Shown here: one piece after another, positions 57,101 through 64,000 of the stretch
Position numbering within the stretch: position 1 is the stretch's first letter
Layout: each line of letters begins with the position of its first letter
Assembly: GCF_003265705.1 (NCBI RefSeq)
Contig: NW_020312904.1
Span: 1,907,253 to 1,971,252 of the forward strand
Direction of reading: 5' to 3'
DNA: 64,000 nucleotides
Source of the DNA: Callorhinus ursinus
Taxonomy: Eukaryota > Chordata > Mammalia > Carnivora > Otariidae
Translations under genes and position numbers: made by a program
Notes under the pieces: generated by a model
Database searches by the model: none
Told to the model about the DNA's origin: nothing
The model's input: the letters and a program-made list of their open reading frames with translations, nothing else

Positions 57101-58300
57101 GAGAGCATTTACATCATAATAATGATTCTCAGCACCCAGTTCCAGTGTGTGTGTGGGGGGGTGCCCACTCATCCAAGCAATCCTTGGACACCAGCCGGAC
57201 GTCCTACGGTTGGACTGGGCGTGGCACGGTCCACCAGGGGACAGAGACGGGCCCCACGGGTTAAGGGCCCAGTCCCACACATCTGCCCCCCACCTTCAGA
57301 CGCCAGTCACAAGTCCCCGTCGTCACCTGTGCTTCTGACTGACAGTTACGAGTCAGAGGTTCCCGCGACCCCCTCCTCGGGTTCCGTGAATCTGCCAGCG
57401 CGGCTCACGGAGCTCCGAGAAACGTCGCGCTCGCCAGACCGCAGGCTTGCAGGCAAGGGTGCCCTCAGCCGCACGCAGCTGCAGGGAGGGGGCGCCACTC
57501 TCCCGCACCTGCTCCTGCTCACCAGCCTGGAGGCTCTCCCAGCAGGTGCTCCGGGGTCTTGACTTCCTTACTGGGGCCTGAGTGGCGACATCACTGGCCC
57601 CTGGTGACCCATCCGACCTGCACCCCCGTGGCTCTGCTCTAGAGGTCCGGGGAGGGGGTGGGGAGGGCGGAGACCGACAACTGCCACCCCCTAACCACCC
57701 AGGGGGGGTCTCCTGGGGACCAGCCCCCGCCCCCAGGTGTGGCCAGAAGCCGCCTCGTTAACACGACAAAAGACGCTTTGTGGTTCTGGGCGCTCAGGAA
57801 ATTCCCGGGGGGCTCTGTGCCAGAAACGGCCTGAAGGCCAGCTGAGTGTTTCTTAGTAGGAATCGTGATATCACACACCCCGCACAGCTATGGGGTTGGA
57901 TACGGGGGACTCCGTGCACCCCCAGGGCCTTCCCCATCTGGGCCGCTTCAGCCCTCCCAAGTGCTTTGTGTCCCCCTGCAAACAAGGGGAGGTCAGCCCC
58001 TCACTATGGGCTCCTGGGGACAGTGCCAGGGAACAGAGTTTGTGCAGCAACCCAGGTTCGGCAAAGTGAGTCCCTGGTGAGCTGAGGGGACCCTGAGACC
58101 AGATGTCAACTCCACACAAGGTGAACATGGTCACAAGTAGGCTCACGGGTTCAGGGAATGTTCTCGGTTTTTCCCCTAAAGACCTTGCCCTCGGGGCCGC
58201 ATGTGGACCTGGAGATCACTGTAGGCAGTGTTGCTAATAAGGCTTCTCTATGTTAGAGCCACGGGATGATTTTCTGCTTAGCACACCTTTAAAAAGCCGA
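57101..58300. other. GC-rich single-copy sequence, no gene recognised
   Basis: Overlapping chance frames up to 165 codons (57065-57562 plus). CpG is moderately frequent at 57180-57480. No domain seen. Confidence 0.4.
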
Positions 58301-58800
58301 TCAGCAGTTGAAGAACCCGGGTGGTCAGTAAACGTTGTGAGAGCGTGCCTGCCGCCGGGCCTCGCCGGGACCTGCGCACCGGCTCTCAGGACCAGCTCAG
58401 AGTCCTGCTGACAGTACCTCCACTTTTCGTTTCCACGTCAGGCTTGTGGAAAAGGAGAAAAATACAATTCTCCCCGGGTCATAGCCGGAGGTTGCTAGAA
58501 GCCCCTGTCTCCCAGCTGGCTTCCGTCTGGTCTCCAGTAAAATAGCTGCATAGAGTCTGAACAAGGGGCTCCGGACGACCCCAGTGGGTGGTTGCCCCCG
58601 GATCCGGTCCTGCTGGGAGGCCAGGGCCAGTGTGGGGGGTGGCGAGAGGCCGTCAGCAGCCGGAGGGAGCATGTGCCGGCCGCGGGGGTACGGCGGAGGT
58701 GGAACGCATGAGGGTGGAAACCACCACGCGGGCCTGGGCCCGTCCCCAGACAGGGCGGAGAGGCAGCGGCTGCCCGCGGCCGGGGTTTCAGCCCAGCGGG
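58301..58800. promoter_or_regulatory. CpG-dense patch, possible small CpG island
   Basis: Clusters such as GCCGCCGGGCCTCGCCGGG (near 58350), GCCGGCCGCGGGGGTACGGCG (near 58677) and GCCCGCGGCCGG (near 58772) give a CpG density well above the neighbours. No promoter motif or first exon can be fixed. Overlapping frames on both strands (up to 287 codons minus) are not supported. Confidence 0.3.
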
Positions 58801-59044
58801 CCCTGTGCTTCCAGAAGCCCATCCTGCCTCTCTCTGTCTTCCTGGCCAGCTCGCCTCTTGAACGCTTTCCCTGCGAGGCACAGAGAGAGCAGAGGCCCAG
58901 AAAAGTGGTGGAAACATTCTAAGGCCACAAAAGGAACAGGCAGGGGAGTGTGGATGGAGCCCGCTTGACCCCACATGTCCCTCTGGGGTCCAGGATGCTC
59001 GGCAAGGTGTCCGTCCCCAGCCCACACGGGAGAGGACAGGTGGT

Positions 59045-59180
59045 AAAGGGCCTGGGTTCAAGGCAGGGCCCCACCAAGCCCAGATTCTCTGAGGCCCAGG
59101 CAAGCCACTCAGGCTCCCTGAGGCTCTGCTTTCCAATCTATGAACCTGGGAATCGAATGAAATCCTGCTCACCAGAGGGA
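59045..59180 (+). mobile_element. MIR relic
   Basis: GGGCCTGGGTTCAAGGCAGG, CCCAGGCAAGCCACTCAGG, CTCCCTGAGGCTCTGCTTTC and AATCTATGAACCTGGGAATC follow the plus-strand MIR. The 287-codon minus frame at 58495-59358 crosses it, which argues against that frame being a gene. Confidence 0.5.
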
Positions 59181-60164
59181 GAGCCGAGCACAGCCCCTGA
59201 CCTGAGGGGCCCCCATATGGCCCTGTCGCCGGGGGGACAGAGGCCAATAGCGGCGCTCTCCTGGGTCTCTCACACGTGGCGCTCAGGCCTGGCAAAGCCT
59301 GGCGGGGGCCTGTGGGGCACAGGGTGGTGTGCACGTCCCTTGAGGCCGCTGGAGACACCTTGCACGAGGAACTGTGGGGACCCAGGGCTCCTCCTGGAAG
59401 GAAAGGGGCAGCAATGATTGAGGGGGGGTCCTACCCTCCCACAGGGGCTCAGCCTGTCTCCCTTCCAGGACCCTCTCCCCCCACCCCACGTCCTCATCCT
59501 CCGGAGACTCTGAGTCTTTAAACCAGGGCAGAAGGCACAGTGGTACCGGGGCCCCATTCAGCCGCTATCTTGAAATTAGTAATCATTTTTCTACAAAGAA
59601 CCTGCATTTTCATTTTGTGTTGGGAACTGGGAATCATATAGTGAGTCTGCATAAAACCTGAGGGTTCAGGGCTAGGCGGCCTTCTGAGCTCCGCTGGCTG
59701 GCCTCAGCTGGAGAGAGGCAAAGACCGGAAGGGAGCAGACCGGAACAGACCCGACACCTGAGCTTGGCCGGCTACGACCCACAGCCCAAGGGGTGGGAGC
59801 TGGGTATCTCCCTTGGGTTCCGCCCACACTTTAATGTGAGGCTCTGCCCTCCTGAGCTCCCAGTCTGGGGACTGCACTGTCCCCTGCCCAGGTGGCCCTC
59901 CCGGTAAAGCTGAGCTAGAGCCATAACCTGTGGGACCAGAGTGGGGGGGTGGTCACTGACGCAGGTCTGAGGTCAGAATGGACCCGAGGACAGTTCCGGC
60001 GCCCCAATCAGACCTCAGGCCTCCGTCCCCACGAGGACCCTTAGCCGGGAATGTGGCCCTCAGCCTCTGTACCAGCCCGTCCACGCCCCGCATGTGACAC
60101 AGGGCAGGCACTGTTCTCCCTGGTGGGGTCTGTTGTGAAAATCTCCCAAGATGAGAAGTCATTT
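59181..60164. other. GC-rich single-copy sequence, no gene recognised
   Basis: Only short overlapping frames and no known domain. Confidence 0.4.
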
Positions 60165-60360
60165 AAAAGTGTGCTTAAAGCCATAAAGTATTAAAGAAAT
60201 GTGAGGTATTATTAGCTCTGGCATTTAATACAACATCATTAAGGCTGTTAACAGTTTATTTTTAATTTTAAAAGCTAAGCTAATGCTTGTCTAATTTTGA
60301 AATGTTTCCCAAACCACTCTAATGAGTATATAAAAGGCTAAAATGATGGAATTTGTAAGC
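60165..60360. promoter_or_regulatory. AT-rich island, possible conserved noncoding element
   Basis: About 195 bp of AT-rich sequence in GC-rich flanks, not matching any repeat I know. It contains several TAAT-type homeodomain cores (TTTAATACAACATCATTAAG), an HNF1-like half-site GTTAACAG, and AGTATATAAAAGGC, which could act as a TATA element. Enhancer or promoter function is inferred from composition only. Confidence 0.25.
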
Positions 60361-61384
60361 CTTGGAGCTCCTTGGGGGAAAGGGGTTGCGTAAATCCTGG
60401 GAACAGCTTCCTTTTTACCAGTCCCTGCTCAGAAAGTCCTGCCTCGGGCCTGAGCACCTGCGAGCTGGCGAAGATTTTTTTTTTTTCTTTACCTAGAGAT
60501 CAGTTCAGGTAAGAGCACACCGTGGGAGATGAAGAGTTGCCTCTGAGCGGCTGTGGGGCTCCCCAATTCCTGCCGCTCCAGAGAAGAGGTGTTGGCCCCC
60601 GCCTCTGGGCGCGATGACTCCAGCTTTGCACACCGCTTGGTTATAAGGTCATCTCCAAGGAGTAAAGGTGTCTGGATGGCTAGGTCTCTGTAGCCCTTAA
60701 TCCCTGAAATCGCTCTTTTAAACGTTTTTGGATGAAAACATCTCTTGAAATATGCTGCGTCCATGCTATCGTCCTGGAGGACCCTGGCTTCTTTTTGGAT
60801 GAGCCAGGCTCCTGTGTGGCTCTGGGAGGTGCAACCGCAAGGTTAGACCTGTTCTGAGCAGCAGCACAGGCGGCAAAGCCAAGCCCGAGCCCCAGCCCAG
60901 GTCAAAATGCCCAGAGTTGCTCATGCCTCTTTTAGGGCGGTGGCTGGGAGCCTGCACTCACTCCCTCGTGAAGGTCGATACGGTGCATCCTTTCTAAGAT
61001 CCCCCGGAAAAACCAGCTCCTCTGGGAAACTTCCCTGGGGGCCTGAGGGGGATGATCCAAGTGCCTCAGACTGCAAGGGTGCCCTCTGGGTTTCCAACGA
61101 CACAGGGGCTGCGCTGGGTCCTCCTCTCCTTATCCCTCACGGGCACTCCCGACACGGTGTTGAATGCAGGCCTTTTGCAGTAATCAGGCTGGGGAGATGG
61201 GCGCTGCACCTGATGGGTCGGGTTCCTGTTGCAGGAACAATAGAACAGAGGGAGAATGGAGCCAGCTGCCCACTCACCCTTCTCCCTAGCACTCAGTGGC
61301 CAGACGCTGTGCTGGTGCCCTGAGTCCTGCGCCAGGGCCAGGGGACCCTCCAAGAGACCCAGGGCTTCCACCTGCCGGCTAGTG
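60361..61384. other. GC-rich single-copy sequence, no gene recognised
   Basis: T10-plus run at 60476-60486. Frames up to 138 codons (60907-61323 plus) overlap minus-strand shadows and show no domain. Confidence 0.4.
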
Positions 61385-61530
61385 CCCAGTCCCCACTTGT
61401 CTCATCTTTGTTACAGAGAAAACAATAGAACCTCCTCGAGACTTGCCTGAGAATGCAATGAGCTAATCCACGTCAACCTCTTAGCCTGGAGTCTGACACA
61501 GATTACTAACCAAATATTAACTAATATTAA
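61385..61530 (+). mobile_element. MIR relic, 3' half
   Basis: CTTGTCTCATCTTTGTTACAG, AACAATAGAACCTCCTCG, GAGAATGCAATGAGCTAATCC and TCTTAGCCTGGAGTCTGACAC follow the plus-strand MIR right half (CTCATCTGTAAAATGG, AGGATTAAATGAG, CTTAGCACAGTGCCTGGCAC). Confidence 0.45.
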
Positions 61531-61639
61531 TGTGCTTCTTGCTAGGTTTATGGAGGAGACAAGTGTTAAACAAACAAGGGCATAAAGCAGCCCACAACTA
61601 CCGCTGGGAAGGGCGGGATGAGAGAAAGGAGCCTTCCGC

Positions 61640-61825
61640 ACGCCCCCCACGGTCTTCCCCGCTGCAGTGCTCCCTAAGGTACCCCCCTCCGAGGCACCCC
61701 CCCATGGTCCTCCTGCCACAACACTCTCCCTGTGACCATCCCTGCAGGGTGACCCCCTCCCCACGGTCCTCCCCTCCGTGGTGCCCCCAGGTTCTCCCCA
61801 CCGCGGTGTCCCTGCTTCCCCTCCT
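61640..61825. repeat. Degenerate GC-rich minisatellite
   Basis: A recurring motif CCCCNACGGTCCTCCCC followed by NCCGNGGTGNCCC (for example CCCCCCACGGTCTTCCCCG, CCCCATGGTCCTCCTGCC, CCCACGGTCCTCCCCTCCG, CAGGTTCTCCCCACCGCGG). The unit is roughly 30-40 bp with strong variation. Confidence 0.7.
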
Positions 61826-63264
61826 TCCAGCCACATCTTCCTTATTGTATTTATGTGCTTTTGCCCATCTCCCCGCACCAGGCAGGGTCCCTCCTCTCCA
61901 CTGGGCGCCCCAAGCTGGGCACAGCCCAAGTGCAGCCCCCACTCAGTGGGCTTTTATGAAGCGACAGTGAAGGACGGGTGGCTTTCAGGCACCACTGAGG
62001 GGTCTCCAGGCCAGGGCTTTCAAGGCGGAGGGACCCGGACCAGAGACCGGTGCCTGTAACGCCCAGTCCCCCAGGTGGGAGTGCTGGAGCCAGCAGAGGT
62101 AGGGGCCGCAGGGATCACACACCCTCCCTCCAGGGAAGCCAGCGGGCGGCTGGCCCACGGAGGCTCCCTGGGACTTGGGAGCAGAGGCCCGGCCCAGGAA
62201 GACCAGAGGCTGTTGGACATTTCCCTCCAAGTCCATGTGGTGGCAGCCCTGGGAAGGCAGCCTGTGGCCACTGCAGGGGCACCAGAACTGTGTGGCCTCA
62301 GCAGGGCTGTGCCCAGACCGCCACCCGGGCCCCCAGAAAGATCCCCGACGGCAGGGAAAGTGGCTGAGCAGGGCAATGATGGTGGGCAGGTGCTGCAAGA
62401 ACGTAGGAGGACACCCCTGAGCACCCACGAGGGCAAGTCCGGGGTTCCTGAGACCGTGGGGCGGGGCGCTGGGTCGCCCGCAGCGGGCAGCCACTCAGCT
62501 CCAGCGTCCTGCAGCTTAGTTTCCCATGGCAGGGGCCTGGGGACCCCAGGGTCTCACGTGTAAAGCAGGCTCAGGGTGAGGGTGCCTGCATACAGTAGGA
62601 ACTCAGCGAGTGTTGGCGGAGGCTGGGCAGGGGGCAGGGAGCTCCCTGCGGGAGGTGCTGAGGCTCACGGGGCACCGTGGGTGCCCCCAGGACCCAGCAC
62701 GGATGGTCTCGCTCCGCTGGAGCCCTGGCCCACCCGAGTCCAGGGGTGCAGGGCGCCCCCCGCCCGGCGTCCCGGAGGGAGGGGCAGGGGGCTCTGGGGT
62801 CTGGGCAGCAGAGCAGTCCTGGTGGGTGCTGAACGACACCAAGATGCCAAGATGGCAGAGGTCGTTTCGAGGTGACACGGTTCGGGCTGCTGACCCTGGG
62901 GGGGGGCCCACAGCGCCCCCCCCTCCTCATCACCCTGGCCCTGGGCAGGTGGTCACTGCCCCCACACCAGCTGCCACGCAGCCCACTGTCCTGTCTGGGG
63001 GGCAAATTTCGCTCCTTGAAAGAAGATCAGAAGAACTTGCTGTAGAGACTCGGTTCTCATTAACTGACACGACTCTCCTCATTGGCCTGCCTGCCCTGGA
63101 TCTCGCTCCTGCCTTTGAAATGTCTGTTAAAAGCTCCCTTCCTTTGTCGGCCACCAGCTGATTCTTCCCAAGCTTCTTCCTCCTTGGTAAGAAAATACCG
63201 AGGGCCCCCTCTGGTCCCACTGGGTGACGTCCGGGGAGACTCCCTGTGATCAAGTGTCCAGAGC
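61826..63264. other. GC-rich single-copy sequence with a G9/C8 inverted run
   Basis: No gene recognised despite frames of up to 183 codons (62610-63161 plus), all overlapped by shadows. G9 at 62898-62906 and C8 at 62916-62923 form a potential hairpin with a 9-base loop. Confidence 0.4.
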
Positions 63265-63420
63265 TCAGTGCAGTTCAACGGGCTCTTAATGAGCACCTAC
63301 CGTGTGCTTGCCTCGGGGCCAGGATCTGGGGGTACGGAGATGGCTAATTAGTGGGAGGATGTTCCTTAAGAGATTCGCAGTCTCCTGGGGAAGCGGATGA
63401 GGAAAACAGAAGGGAAACCC
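63265..63420 (-). mobile_element. L2-like relic
   Basis: TTAATGAGCACCTACCGTG, TGCTTGCCTCGGGGCCAGG and a GGTACGGAGATGGCTAATTA stretch resemble the reverse-complemented L2 3' end. Confidence 0.45.
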
Positions 63421-63435
63421 TCCGAGCACTGTTGC

Positions 63436-63805
63436 GTGAGTTCCTGGGGCCGCGGTAACAAAGCGCCGAAAATGGAGGCTTGAAACCGCTCCCACCTCCG
63501 GGGGCCAGAGGTCAGAAATCAAGGTGTCAGCAGGATGGGTTCCTCCTGAGTCCCTGAGTCGGCTCCAGGTGGTGCAGGCGGGCGGTCCTTGCTGTCCCTC
63601 GGCCGTGCACATGTCACCCAGTGTCTGCCTCGCCGGCACAGGGCCTTCTTTGTCTCTGTCTCCTGTCATTGTCACTGGATGCAGGACCCACCCTGACCCA
63701 GCATGACCTCACGCTCATCTGCAAAGACCATTATTCCAAAGAAGGTCATATTCTGAGGTTCTGGATGGGCATGTCTTGGAGGGGCCACCATTCCACCCAC
63801 CTCGG
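63436..63805 (-). mobile_element. MLT1-like solo LTR (ERVL-MaLR)
   Basis: The reverse complement of an MLT1-type LTR. In plus-strand order: GGGGCCGCGGTAACAAAGC, CCAGAGGTCAGAAATCAAGG, TGTCAGCAGGATGGGTTCC, ACCCAGCATGACCTCACGC, TCATCTGCAAAGACCATTA, AAGAAGGTCATATTCTGAGG, CCACCATTCCACCCACC. No coding region attached. Confidence 0.65.
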
Positions 63806-64000
63806 CTGTGAAGCCGATCGGGGTGTATATGGGAGAAACGGGGCGGAGGGTAGAGCACCTGTGCCCTGGGGGCAGGGAGGGATGGGGAGAACCTGCACCG
63901 CACTAAAATAAACACCCTGTCGCCTTCACTTTTGGGGGTCGGCACCCAGTTTTGCTTTGTTTTGGAGCTGGACTGTCGGGAGGGTCCTCATTTCCTCGAG

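Noticed and set aside
58495..59358. 287-codon minus-strand frame, the longest non-repeat frame in the window
   Set aside because: It crosses a MIR relic at 59045-59180, is overlapped by long frames on the other strand, and shows no domain; long chance frames are expected in GC-rich DNA.
60320..60345. Core promoter from the TATATAAAAG box
   Set aside because: A TATA-like word in an AT-rich island is expected by chance; no first exon or initiator is supported, so it is only mentioned within the possible conserved element.

Overview
The window is nuclear DNA of a placental mammal, almost certainly a carnivoran. The evidence is a family of tRNA-derived SINEs with A box, B box, CT-rich body and AAATAAATAAA tail (four near-complete copies and one fragment). 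Their body sequence matches the arctoid type (bears, seals, weasels) better than the dog or cat types as I remember them. There are also many mammal-wide relics: MIR, L2, L1M, MLT1 and MLT2. I see no bacterial-style genes, operons, CRISPR arrays or rRNA genes, and I recognise no protein-coding host gene.

Layout. Positions 1-25.8 kb are GC-rich and mostly single-copy, with scattered old MIR and L2 pieces, three MLT1-type LTRs, a 735-bp (GGAT)n-like array (372-1106), a 567-bp TG/CATG array (10427-10993) and several short microsatellites. A weak candidate for two exons lies on the minus strand at 21.8-22.5 kb. Positions 25.8-44.3 kb are AT-rich and dominated by ancient L1, L2 and ERVL debris, with one SINE at 35.5 kb. 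Positions 44.37-51.37 kb hold one full-length but dead LINE-1, flanked by a 15-bp target-site duplication with one mismatch. It has a CpG-rich 5' UTR with a YY1-like site, a broken ORF1, a heavily broken ORF2 and a poly(A) end. Positions 52.8-56.3 kb are a nested repeat cluster: an older L1 interrupted by two SINEs, with a further SINE just downstream. From about 57 kb to the end the sequence is GC-rich and single-copy again, with a CpG-dense patch, a degenerate GC minisatellite and a short AT-rich island at 60.2 kb that looks like a conserved noncoding element.

How it works together. The only coding capacity I can support belongs to retrotransposons, and every reading frame found is interrupted. 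L1 machinery supplied the insertions: the SINEs, a 39-bp L1 scrap and the full-length L1 carry poly(A) tails and, where checkable, target-site duplications. The most interesting points are the L1's duplicated 5' and 3' UTR modules, its CpG-rich 5' end despite many coding lesions, the 39-bp L1 insertion with a perfect 12-bp duplication, a 28-bp perfect direct repeat spaced exactly 1,050 bp apart, and the possible exons near 22 kb. I did not find a clear new biological system. Repeat family names are by recognition only and boundaries are approximate.
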